64,000 bases of DNA from Pogonophryne albipinna (taxonomy: Eukaryota > Chordata > Actinopteri > Perciformes > Artedidraconidae), in assembly GCA_028583405.1 (NCBI GenBank), contig CM053256.1, forward strand, positions 22,665,325-22,729,324. Direction: 5' to 3'. Position numbers and translations under genes: made by a program. Under the pieces are notes generated by a model. It was given only the letters and a program-made list of their open reading frames with translations. It ran no database searches and was not told the origin of the DNA. Below are positions 38,630 to 49,800 of this stretch, one piece after another; the first letter of the stretch is position 1; the number at the start of each line of letters is the position of its first letter.

Positions 38630-38675
38630 AATGGAGGCTGGAATGAGGTCAATCAGGAAATGCAGATCTCGCAAT
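37597..38675 (-). CDS. slc52a3: slc52a3-like exon with start codon (coding from 38629)
   Basis: Acceptor TTTTTAG lies just above 38675. A 46-nt 5' leader precedes ATG at 38627-38629 ([17 protein letters not shown]). The donor GTAAG begins at 37595, with the last exonic base at 37596 or 37597 depending on the G used; the frame requires ...CCG ATT AG|A (Pro-Ile-Arg). The exon encodes most transmembrane segments. Confidence 0.88.
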
Positions 38676-38999
38676 CTAAAAACCGACACAAAATAGGACA
38701 GTTTATTAGTACACTGCAAATCTTCACTAAAATGGAAATAGAGAAATACCCATGTTTTTATTGAGATAATATTTTATTAAAATTGGAATATCAGCCTTTT
38801 ATTTTCAAAAACTCTATGAATGTGTTACATTTTTTTTAATACATTAGTTGTCTTTGCTAAACTTGGAGTAACAAGACATTTCAACTTTCCCCCGAATAAT
38901 TGGAGTGTTTAACATTGTAAAATGTGTCTTGGAATTGTAGTTATTGCATATTTTCCTCATATTGTGCAGCCCTATCAAACACACACACTAAAGCAGTTC

Positions 39000-39090
39000 A
39001 ACACCTTCATTCAAATGTTATTATCATTAGCATGTTAGCAAGTTCAACCTGCTAACATGCTAATGATAATAACATTTGAATGAAGGTGTT
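39000..39090. repeat. Perfect inverted repeat, 41-bp arms with 9-base loop
   Basis: Left arm 39000-39040 and right arm 39050-39090 are exact reverse complements, separated by AGTTCAACC. Contains the TTAGCATG/CATGCTAA block common in fish dispersed repeats. It lies about 370 bp upstream of the transporter's start-codon exon, in its 5' intron or promoter region. Confidence 0.97.
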
Positions 39091-39756
39091 TATCTGTAAT
39101 GTTTAGCATGCATGTTTACCACTTTATTGTTAAGCCATCTTGTATTACATGTTAGCATGCTAACAACAACTTTCACAGCCATCCATCCAATAATAGTTTG
39201 AGTGTTTTTAGTCTGGACCTATTGCTGACTGTGCCATCCCTAGGGACAAAAATCTAGCAAACATTAAAAGTGTTTCAGGATTAGTGTTCTAACTACATTA
39301 TATCAAACATATTTAAATTAAGTTTCAGTAAATACACCATAGCAGGGCTAATAGTGTTACATAGTGTTACTGAGTACGACCTTCCCAGTGTCCCTGTTTT
39401 CTGCCTCTCGAAGCGATGCCTGACCTTTCACACACTGACACACTGCTACTAGGTTTAATAGAAAAATGTAAGAACAAGACTTCCTTTATTTGATCTGTAG
39501 GCCTATCCTAAATATGTTTGAACCAATGAAGAAGTGCTGACTACGTGAGGTAAACATGATCAAAGTGTGTCCTGCTTTTAAATATTTGTATATGTGTAAA
39601 ACCCTTGTCCTTTTTCATCCTTTTCAGGTTAGCATATGGAGGAGGAGATAAGCTATCTAGTTCTAGGATAACCAGGAAATCCAACAACCCATATTACCTT
39701 CATACATACAGGTCATTTTCCTAATTTCTACAAGGTCTCAGACTATCTCATCTTAC

Positions 39757-39963
39757 CTTGTTCAGAACATAACCAGAAAGCTCTTCTATTCCCTCTTTCC
39801 TCTCAAAAACCGTCACTCCATTGTGATCATTTCTTTTAACACCGCAAGTCCCCCTATTCTCCTCCAAACACACAGCATTCACAGGCTTACATTCTGCTTC
39901 CCTGTTTCTGCTGCGTTTGACAGGGGGAGGGACTGCACAGGCGCACATGCCTTGCACCACCAT
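39757..39963 (-). promoter_or_regulatory. Possible non-coding first exon of the slc52a3-like gene
   Basis: The start-codon exon has a 3' splice site upstream of ATG, so an untranslated exon must exist further up. The best candidate ends at the donor AAG|GTAAGA (exon end 39757). A 66-codon open frame starting at ATG 39961-39963 would be an upstream ORF, because joining it to the 38675 exon runs into a stop before the transporter ATG. Another donor-like site (CAG|GTAGGTG, exon end 42268) is an alternative. Confidence 0.3.
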
Positions 39964-40149
39964 GACACTTCTGATCTCCCTATACTATCGGCCTTCTATT
40001 GGAGGTCGGTTTCAAAACCAGGCAACCATGTGCTCTGTGCCTGTGGGTGTAGAAAGAGATCAGTGAGACTAACTCCTCCTTTTCCCTTTCCCTCCCCCAA
40101 CCGGTTTACGACCTTGTGGCCTGCCCTGAGCCCTCTTTTAAACACACAG

Positions 40150-41223
40150 TAGTGATGGGAATTATGGCTCTTTGGAGGGAGCCGGATCTTATGGCTCCGT
40201 TCCTTTCAAAGAGCCGTTCAAAAGAGCCGTTTTTTTAAAGGGGGCGGGGTTACTAGGTTTATCTGCGAAATAATCACCAGGATAATGATTGACTGTATTG
40301 CCAGACCTAATGTCAATAATCTGCATTGTAAACATGACACAAGGTGGCGCCATATCCATGTCATTCATGTCAGTAATACTTGGTGTGAAAGCGGCTATTA
40401 ATGTACTACTTTGAATTTACCCTCTGTATGTGAAAAGTCAATAAAGTTGCCTTGCCTTGAATGAAATGCACGCAACTCTTAATATTAGATACTGTGTATT
40501 TAAGTGGCGATGGAGATTATTTGTTGACCCTGCTTTAAAGGATATGTTGCCTTTACAAATGGTGTACTTTATCACTGCCTGGGTTTTGGTTGAAGTGCAT
40601 CCAAATGCTGCTGCGTTTTCGCGTTTGGCTCATTTTCCATCCGAAAAACACGTCGTCTACCTGTAGGCTACTTGTTATGACTTCTCTCTCGCGCATCTCA
40701 CTCCTCGTACTGAAACCTATGGCTGGAACCTACCAGAGTAGGGGCGGGTCTTCACAGCATACCTTTGGGGAACACAATCAAGCTTTTTAAAAGGCGAGTG
40801 GATTTTGGCAGGCAGTGAGTGCGGATCAACGATTGAACGATAAAAAGAACGGCTCTCAACTATGGAAATCCATTTAAGCCAAAATTAAATAAATAAATAA
40901 ATACATAAATAATTAAATAAATACATATATATATAAATATGCCTATGAAATAAATTCTGAAATAAATAAATGAGGCAATAAATATGTATACATGTACATT
41001 TAAATACACATTTATTTATTTCATGGGACTTTTATTTCATAATGACATATTTATTTATTTCAAGAGACTCGTATTTCATAATGACATATTTATTTATTTA
41101 TGAAATAAAAGTCATAATGACATAAATAAATGTCATTATGACTTTTATTTATGTCATAATGACATATGACATAAATAAATGTCATATGTGACATATATGA
41201 CATATGACATTTGCCCATCCCTG
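40150..41223. mobile_element. hAT-like non-autonomous element with AGAGCCG motifs and AT-rich interior
   Basis: The left end AGTGATGGGAATTATGGCTC and the right end TTTGCCCATCCCTG form a short imperfect inverted terminus. The left part repeats GAGCCG/GGCTCT motifs, seen again as GAACGGCTCTC near 40850. The right third (40870-41215) is AAATAAAT-rich with palindromic TGACATAAATAAATGTCA blocks. No target duplication was clear, so the limits are approximate. Confidence 0.5.
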
Positions 41224-41400
41224 GTATAGTGTGTCGAAAATATCAGAAAACACTCAATAGTATATTATGTCAAAAATATCAGAAACTACAGTATGTCGAA
41301 AATATGAAAAAAAACGACATAGTAATGTCGAAAATATGCAAATAATTACAAAGTAGAGTGTCTCGAAATATGCAAAAAAAAAAAGTCAAACTTTACTATG
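41224..41400. repeat. Degenerate tandem repeat with TATGTCGAAAATAT core
   Basis: About five variants of TAGT(A/G)TGTCGAAAATAT(C/G)(A/C)(A/G)AAA occur at roughly 20-50 base spacing, right beside the hAT-like element. Non-coding. Confidence 0.6.
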
Positions 41401-43151
41401 TTGAAGGCACTTAAAGCTCCAACAAGCCGTTTAGAACAGAGAGTGAATACCGGTGAATACACATACTTAGAGATGCTGTATGAGAAACCAATGTGAACAA
41501 ATTGCACAGCACAAATCTATTTTAGAATACCTCAACAATGGAATTATGATCAGTAGAAATGGCCATGACATGGGACCTTTAAACCAAATTACTGTGGCAT
41601 CAGACATCTGAAACGTTCTCCAGAATGCCTTTCCACAAGCTTTCCTTAATCTGTTATATTATTATCTACAGACAGTCAAAGCAATACCTTAAGCCAAGGT
41701 TGTCAGCTGTAAACAGGAGTATAGAGAACTGCCTCGTCAAGGCTGAGAATGTGAGAGGATCCGTGTTTTGTAGCAGAATGCAAAATACACATTAATTGGC
41801 TTACAGTGTATTTTACTCTAGAGGGTCTCTTTTATTTGGTAAGAAAAGGGTGACTATTGTATTTAGCATGTAATTAAGTTTCGCCAAAATCAATAATAAT
41901 CAAACAACCCTAATGAAACTGCACGAAGTTCACATTTTGATTTTTTCTATCAGTGAATGTTAATTTTAAGTTGCATCTAAAATCCATATTGCATAGTACT
42001 TGGAAACAAAGGCAGGTTGATACAATGCTGATCTTATAGAGTTGTATAAGATGACCATGGTTGCTAAGGACGAGGTCAAAAATGCAGTGGAAACCTGCGA
42101 GATCTGGTTGTAAAAACGTTTTTTTTCTCAAAATTAGCAAATTGATAAATTTTTACTTTAATATCCAAGTCACTACATTCTCATTATAAGCTCACACTGT
42201 CTCAAATCCTCTCATCATTTAAAATCCCCTGTTTTCATTATATAAAATTAGACAAGATACCACCTACCTGTTTGTGTGAAAGGACGTGCAGAGGCAGCTC
42301 TTGTGAGGCTTTCTCTATTCAGAGGGACAACAGCACAGTGGCCTTCTGATGTAACTGTGTGTAGACTATGCATGCACTTTGAGTCTGGGGCTTTGTACTT
42401 TACAACTCTGGATCTCTGAAGCTGTGTCATGTGACTGCAGAGGGCTGAGCCAGGGGTCCAGTTTGGGAACCAATGTCCTCCGCAGCAGGGGTGGGTGAAG
42501 GAAGGGAGTGAGGATGTCAGAAAGGATAGATGGAGGAGGAAAGAAGTGTAGAAAAAGTTTGCAAGAAAGAAAAGGAAACTGATGAGTCTACCAACATGAG
42601 AATGAAGGTTCTCTCCATTTTTCTAGAAGGAAAGTGGGGGCCGCTTAGCCAACCAGAAGATGACTTTGGACAGCTTTCTGTGATATCTGAGTGGGTGTTT
42701 GGTCAGGGTCAGTCTGGCTTTTGTTCAGCTCGAATTCCAGCCCAGATGAATGACCCCTGTTTGGCACCAACTTCATGGTTTTTCATTTAAGTGCCCTTGC
42801 GCCCACCACTGGTGCCACATGTTCCATTCCTGAATAATAACATTTCTTTCCAGGCTTGTGACAGTAAAGTTAATTACTTTTGATTCAGTAAATAAATATG
42901 ATTTGAGCTTTTCTTGATTGGGACTAACCAACAACGTGAATACCAAAACAATTACATTTATTTTAATTGAACTAATGAGTACATTCTGATTTGTTGTTTG
43001 AGAATTGGCCCCAGAAATGTTTTGATTCAAACACCACATTAAAGCAAAGTTATCCGTTTGAATGAATTCAAATGTGTCTCTCAGAGATCAGTCATGCGAT
43101 TGGTTTACATAAAAAGTCTCTGCTCTAAAAGCATGATGTTTGCATTATCCA

Positions 43152-43556
43152 TTTAAAGGGGCACTATAATGCTCATTTTCAGGTTCACATTTGTATTCTG
43201 TGCCTCTAATGTGACATGTCTGCATGCTTTAATGTTCAAAAAGGTATTCATTTCTCTCATACTGCCAGTGCTGCAGCACCTCTTTTCACCCTCCGTCTGA
43301 AACCAGAGCCCAGTCTGCTGGTTAGCTGAAAAGCTCTGTTGTCCCGCCCCTTAGCCTATCACGTACAATGTGTTGGAGGGCTAGTCAATAGAAGCTTGAG
43401 TAGGAGTAGAAGGATTCCAATGGAGGTGTTTCAGCCAGGGGGGGGGGTGTGTGGGAGAGAAACTTTGACATTTTAGCCTTTGCAGACATGCACAAAAGCT
43501 TATACAGAACACTACAGGAAAGGTGAACCCCACAAATCTTAATGGGGCCCCTTTAA
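43152..43556 (+). mobile_element. MITE-like element, TTAAAGGGGC family, copy 2
   Basis: Starts TTAAAGGGGCACTATAATGC and ends GGGGCCCCTTTAA, giving about 10-bp inverted ends flush with TTAA. Internally homologous to the reverse complement of 6970-7406 (shared blocks GTGCTGCAGCACCTCTTTT, TCTGAAACCAGAGC and ACAATGTGTTGGAG). Confidence 0.75.
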
Positions 43557-44969
43557 TTTGTTATGCATTTTTAGATTATACACATAATGTCCGAATCACA
43601 CAGAAACATGTCTGCTGTTAAGTAAATTTTATAACCACTGAGTGCATGATCTCATCTATCCCTGAGATATTGCTTCATCTTACTGTAAGTGTATTTTGTA
43701 AACAAGCTTGGCATCCAGTCACAGGACAGTGTTGTTTTGATAAAACTGTTAGTCATGCTGAATATTTGTGTAGAAGTACAATACTCTGCTTTCTTTCCCC
43801 AAACTGCTGAGCTCTGTGTTTGAACACATCTGTCTGTGTTTTTGGAACTGCCTGTATGCTGAGTGTGAGTTTGAAAGATTCACTTGTTAGACATCAACAG
43901 GAGAGCAACATGAGCCGAGGATCCACGGGGTGAATTTGTACCGTAGAGAATTTACCTTTAAATAAGACACCAAACATAAGACTATGTACACCTGACCTTT
44001 ATCCTCATTCTTATTATGGTGAAGCATTCTTACAACGGAATCATCTTCCTATATATTAAAAACGTATTTTAAAGTGTTCTCCTTATCATCAATATCTTTG
44101 GAATAACAATTGATCAAATGTAAATGTCTATTGTACTGTGACGAACCCAGTGCAAAACATTACCTCCCTCAGCAGCTCCCCTTATCTGTGAAGAGTTTTA
44201 GCTTCTTTTAGCTCCTTGTTTTGGTTTTGAAGCTGCAACTTTGTGGTTTTGGTTATTGCTATCATTACATAATCTTTAGCTATCAGCTATCCGCAACAAC
44301 AAAAGAAAAGCTTTGTTCCCAGTGCATGTGTGTCTTTTGATTTAAACTTACATTATAAGTGATTGGTAAGGCCTATCTTTTAAAGTTTACAGTTACCTTA
44401 ACTAAATACATGTGGAATGAAGGAATATATATTGAATATAATTAAACATGCAGATTAATATAGTTTAAAACATGAAATTATTTCAAGTTTACCTTGATGT
44501 TTCATTTGAACAAATGAGTAATCTGAGGAACATGTATACGCTTAAACCAACTATGATGATGAGATGATTTGTTTAAAAAACACAATGGTGCTCAGGAGAT
44601 CAGGTGATAAGGTGGGTGGTAGTTACCTTGGTTGGTTATTGGCTTATGGATGCACAAACCAAAAATACATTGTGACATCACAAAGTGGCCAAAATCTGGA
44701 CAGCTCATTTTCAGACAGGTTTTTATATAAATGGATCAGGACAAAAGGAGATCATCTCTTTACACAGAGGGGATATATTTATGTAGAAAATACATGAAAA
44801 GTGGATTTTGCATAAAATGTGATCTTTAAAATGCACTTATTGCATTAATAAGAAAATACAGAAATACCAGCAACGCATATTAGTTAGCCAAACTGAACCA
44901 TCGGACATAAATTGTGTTTTTTTGAATTGCTAGAGTTGGATTACATCTGTCTAATAAAAAGAAGACCAA

Positions 44970-46610
44970 TCATGGCAAATATTTGTTTTATTACAAAAAA
45001 GATTTTTTATACAAGTTGACATAAAAGTATTAGTGACATTCATCTACAGTTTCCCTAAATTGGACATTAGAAGTAGTGCTGGGTATAGAAACATTTACAG
45101 TACAGAAAGATCAGGGTGCATAGCGACACATGTGAAATCTGGCTATTGTTGTTTTTACATACAGTCAAATGTCCAACTTCTCCAACACAGACACATCGAG
45201 GCCAAGAGGGAAAGGTACTTCATAATGTAAAAACTTTTTTGTTTTACTTAAAAAAATCTTTTTGACAAACTGCATAGACCAAATGCAATTAGGTACATAA
45301 GAATGTCTTCGACCTCAGGTAGATTAATCACAAACGTACACATAGAAATACAGTGACGTTACACTGCTGAAATATTAACTGCTCTATAATAGAACCGGAG
45401 TCAAAGCCAGGGAGTTTTTTCTCACTCAGGGAAAATATTTTTACATTTTTTTTTTATAAGAAAATGCATAATATTGGTAACTTCAAGAGTAAAACCTTGA
45501 AGGAAACAGATGTAGCGTCTATCAAGAAATATCTGACGATTTCTGACTGGAATCAAATCAGAGAAAATCTGATAATAACAAGACAGAAATAAAGAAAAAG
45601 AAAATATACAGATTTTTGGTAAAAAAAAATGAAAAAGGAAATGAATGGAATGGAGAAAACAAAAGGAGTCATACTTATCACCTTCATTGCATTCTAAGGA
45701 AAAGTGATTTATCTAAACCATGACAAATGCCAGATTTCCCACTTAGCAAAACAACCCATATACAGTAGAAGGACACAGAAAGAAAGTGCGTTTTTATGAA
45801 AATAATGTGCTAAACAAAATCATTCCCAGGACTGTTATAAAAGAAAACACCTCTACATGTTCACAGTAATGTTCCATACAAATACATCCAAAGGCAAAAA
45901 CAATCCTGAAAAGATAATCTCTACAAAACAATGATGACCAGTCGTACTCCAGTGCATTCTTCATCATCACCAGTGTTGAAAACATCCGTACAATAAAAAA
46001 CAATACAAAATACAGAATTATTTTGAAAATGTGGTGTAGAAAAAAAAGACAAAAAAACCAATGTGGCCCTGCCAACAATGTAATCTCAATGGAATGAAAT
46101 GAAAACAATATCACAAAGTTGAAGGACAGAATCATTTACCCTTCATTTATTTATGGTTTTGGTATATGTGTTTTTGGACGCTAGTAGCGGCAGTACAAAA
46201 CCTTTACATACAAATGTGTCCCTGTATGCCACTTTCACATCCCATTACTGCCCACGGAGAACTGTTATTACCAAAAAACACTGGGAGAAATAAAAGGAAT
46301 CTGATTAAAGCAAGGCCCTGGCTATCATGCAATAATCATCCATGCAGAACTTCGCCATGTCTACTCTCTAAATAATCAGATACTACTGTATGCAATGCAA
46401 CAAAGAACAAAACAAATCTTTGTCTTGCATCCGGACTGACCTCATTTTTGTCCACAAAGAGCACACATGATCGTCAAACAGATTTCTCAAACCTTCTCTG
46501 TTTCAGTTGGTTCTGTTTTTGGCCCTTGGATGTCTTTATCACTCTGGTTTGTGACCCCAAGGCTGTGTTTGTGTTCAGCAGTGCAGCATACACAGGAGGC
46601 GGGGAGGTAA
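44970..46610 (-). other. Probable 3' untranslated region of the spectraplakin gene
   Basis: Lies directly after the candidate stop codons (46637-46639 or 46611-46613). T-rich on the - strand with no conserved exon. AATAAA on the - strand occurs at 44987-44992, with further TTTATT matches around 46146. Limits are inferred from these signals. Confidence 0.4.
44987..44992 (-). promoter_or_regulatory. Candidate polyadenylation signal of the spectraplakin gene
   Basis: TTTATT on the + strand (AATAAA on -) about 1.6 kb after the stop codon. An alternative earlier signal lies near 46146. Confidence 0.35.
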
Positions 46611-46636
46611 TCATGTGGGTAACCTCTCAGCTTCGT

Positions 46637-46882
46637 CTACACGGAGCACAAGAATGAAAACAGGAAGAGCATTTTTTGTATCCAGTGAGATTTGTTTTGT
46701 ATTTGAGATTTGCGAGATGGATGATGCAGCACATTTCCTTCAAAGTGATTGATTGTCTGACCTGTTGGCGAGGGTGGATTGTCCTCCCCTGGCGCAGTAA
46801 ACTGTAGATCGGGGCTCAGAGCAGCGATGGAGCTCCTGGGACGGACGCAGCGGTCACCTGACAAACTTCTGCGGAGTAACGC
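46637..46882 (-). CDS. Spectraplakin last coding exon (end uncertain)
   Basis: Acceptor GTCTTGCTTCAG above 46882. Encodes [20 protein letters not shown] then [14 protein letters not shown]. Read to the end it stops at TAG 46637-46639. Alternatively, donor ACAG|GTCAGA at 46762 joins an acceptor whose AG lies in that very TAG, giving [10 protein letters not shown] and a stop at 46611-46613. Which end is used is not decided by the sequence. The basic and Ser/Pro-rich composition fits a spectraplakin tail, but I recognise no homologue for this piece. Confidence 0.6.
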   Translation of the reverse strand, partial: ALLRRSLSGDRCVRPRSSIAALSPDLQFTAPGEDNPPSPTGQTINHFEGNVLHHPSRKSQIQNKSHWIQKMLFLFSFLCSV

Positions 46883-49800
46883 CTGAAGCAAGACGTGTGA
46901 GACTAGTTAGGGTTATACGTCATAATGGCAGAATATAAGGGCCTATGCCCAAAAAAGGTTGGCACCACTGATCTGGTTTTTATTTTATATCCAATTCTGC
47001 ATCTTGAAACTTTGCAATAAAAAAGAATGGCAATAAAGGAAGGTGGGTTGTACATGTAAACCTAAAGAAGTATTTATATTTCAAGATGCAATAACTTAAC
47101 AAAAAAGCCGGACAGTGACAAAGAAAATAAATAAATAGCACATTCGTACGGAAGCCCTGAAAGGCAAGAAAGAAAGAAAATATGGTCACTCAGGTAAAAA
47201 AAGGTTTAAATTAGGTAAGTTAGATAAATAGTTGTGGCAAAACAATTGTTCAACCTCTTAAAAAATGTTCTTAAAGTATTTTCTTTTCAACCGACAAAAC
47301 TTTTCCGGCTGATCCACAGATGAAAAAAAACATTTAAGTAACTAATAAAGATTATTATAGCAAACATTTTTTCACCTGTTTTTAAGTCATAAACACAGGG
47401 TAAAAAACGATGTAGACAAGACTTAGAAAAGAAGTCGGTACGATATTTGTACTTATTTATCAGCCTCAGGGCTTCCGTACATTTGCTAGTTAAGTCCCCA
47501 CATCTTACAATGATATATATTAAAAGTATGCTTATGGTCAAAACAATGTCTCAGAAGGAAGGTGATGTTTTGGCTAAATGACAGGACGTAGCGGTTGGCT
47601 TGCCTTGCGTGTCAGGGGGCTGGTGGGGGCCGAGGCGCTGCTGTAGAGGCTGAGGCTGGAGTTGGACCTGCTGACAGTCAAACCCTTAGAAGTGCTTCCT
47701 CCAGGAGACAAGTACTTCTCCTTGATCTTCAGGTTGGTCCTGCCTTTCACTGTTGGCGACACAGCAGGGAGATTTAACAGGATGCAGCCACTCTCATTCC
47801 AAAAGCAAAACCTCTCTATAAAAACTAACTATATACGTCATGGAACACGCTGACATGTTTGAGCAGTTTTTATTATGCACCCTAATCATCTACAAATTCT
47901 ACAACTATACTGTAAAATAGCATGGCACCAACGTAAAGTAACAACCTAAGACCAAAGCTGGATGTCTTGATATATTTGTAAAAAAATAATCTGAATACCA
48001 TAAAGGTCTTTAGCTCAAGGGACACTGTTTGAATACCTATGATCTGGAGGTTATGATCTGTTGTATGTGTGGAGAATAGATTGTGTAACAGAAGTAGATG
48101 TAGCTACCGTCCCGCCCCCCATTTGTTTTCCTAAATGCTGTTTGAGGCTTCAGGTTTGGCACTTTTGCCATCACCATCTTGGTTTTTGGTAGCAAGAAGT
48201 GACTATATTTGGATAAGAGGGTAAAGCCATAGGTGGGGAAATGCACTGCTACGCCTCTGTTCTGACTCAAAGTTTGCAGTATTAGCAACTTGTCAATCAC
48301 AAGGAGGCCCTGTCCAAAAGCATAGCCTGCTTCAACATCTGTTTTAGTCTAAACAGGACCATCATTTACCAAATTAACATCATGCTGTATTGAAGAGTAC
48401 TTGAAAGCAGCTATCGAGACAGTATATTTATAAGGAACATATTTAATGTGGTAATAAATCATGTTTTCAACGACTGCTATACAATCAGATTTGTTTTTGT
48501 AACAAAAACAAATCTGCGGAAAGGTCTTAATTTTGCAGTTAGTATCACTTTTAGTCAAGCCAGGTGCTGACGACTTGTCAAATAGCAGTGTAATATGAAA
48601 TATAGTTTGCAAAAATAAAACATGTTCTTGCTTATATTCAGAATTTAGCAGCTTGTTTCAAATGTATTTGTGTATGGATGTTGCAACTGTACAGAGCTTT
48701 GGCAAAACTGTATGTAATTATGGTCATGCTAATGAAGCTATTGCATTGAATTGAGTGGTGTACTGACCTCTGCAGGGGTCATTCTTGACTAGGAACTCAT
48801 CTAGAGCCGTCCAGCCCCCTCCCACCCTGACCATCAGTGTGCTACGCAGGATACGAACCATCCGCAACTGTTGGGATTCTCCAAACTGCAAATGAAAACA
48901 TATTGTTAGTTACAGTTTTGGAAGCAGTTGTGGCCCTAGCATCTCATGTATTTGAATCATTGTCCTTTAGAAAATACTCACCCTGTATCTATTGGCACTT
49001 ATTTGCTCCACTTGGAATCTCTTTGGACAGTTACACTGTGATACCTGTCGACTCACCTAAAGAGGGCAAAAGTACAGTGCCACAATAAATAAAACACTGT
49101 AATAAATCATGTGACTGTTTGTGTTTTCTTGTGTTTAAATTGTTCATACCTCTTCATTGATTTGATCTGCATCTAGTGTTCTCCTGTAGGGATCTCTGCT
49201 CGGGTGAAGCGCACTCACAAACTCATAGTAGTCAATGAAGCCGTCACTGTTCACGTCGAAGATGTGTGCCACTGCGTGCATCTCCAGAGAGTTGGTGGGA
49301 AATTCTACATGTGGAGGAGGAGATTATTTTATTACATTATGTTAAAGCAACATTTGACTATAACACTGATAGTATAAAAAAAATCCTTTGTAGCAGAATT
49401 ATTTAAAAACTCAGAATGTTCTTATTAAATCATGTTAATAGGCTGGAATACTATTAAATGCCGTTTAAATCAGTATTATATCAAAATATAGATATATGTC
49501 TATACAATGAATAACTAGGACAATGAACAAAATCCTGGAATATACAAATAAGGAAATAAATACAACAAAAATGTAATAAATCAGTAAGAAAATATAATAA
49601 TAATAATTAAATGTGGAATCATGGGAGAAAAATACCCCCCAATAAATCAAAGTAGACTTTTGGAAACATCCTAAACATTTTTGTTTTATATTTATACAAA
49701 AGTTTTCAATGGACTCCTTTAAATATTTGTATTTGCATGTATTTATATATTTCTGCCATATTTATTTATTTAATAGACTTATTCTTGGATTAATGTGCTA

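Larger units (their letters stand above)
38676..44969. other. Interval between the transporter's coding start and the spectraplakin 3' end
   Basis: No coding exon recognised. Holds the 41-bp-arm hairpin (39000-39090), a possible untranslated first exon (near 39757), a hAT-like element with AT-rich palindromes (40150-41223), a tandem repeat (41224-41400) and a TTAA-bounded MITE (43152-43556). 41.4-43.1 kb and 43.6-45 kb look like unique AT-rich sequence. Confidence 0.55.

Noticed and set aside
38630..38719. Extension of the transporter frame upstream of Met at 38629
   Set aside because: It passes through a splice acceptor at 38676 and the added residues are not seen in SLC52 proteins.
40142..40149. 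Target duplication for the 40150-41223 element
   Set aside because: The flanking 8-mers do not match well enough to claim one.
46980..47541. Two - strand frames between the last spectraplakin exons
   Set aside because: AT-rich, Phe/Leu-biased, no splice-compatible homology; intronic.
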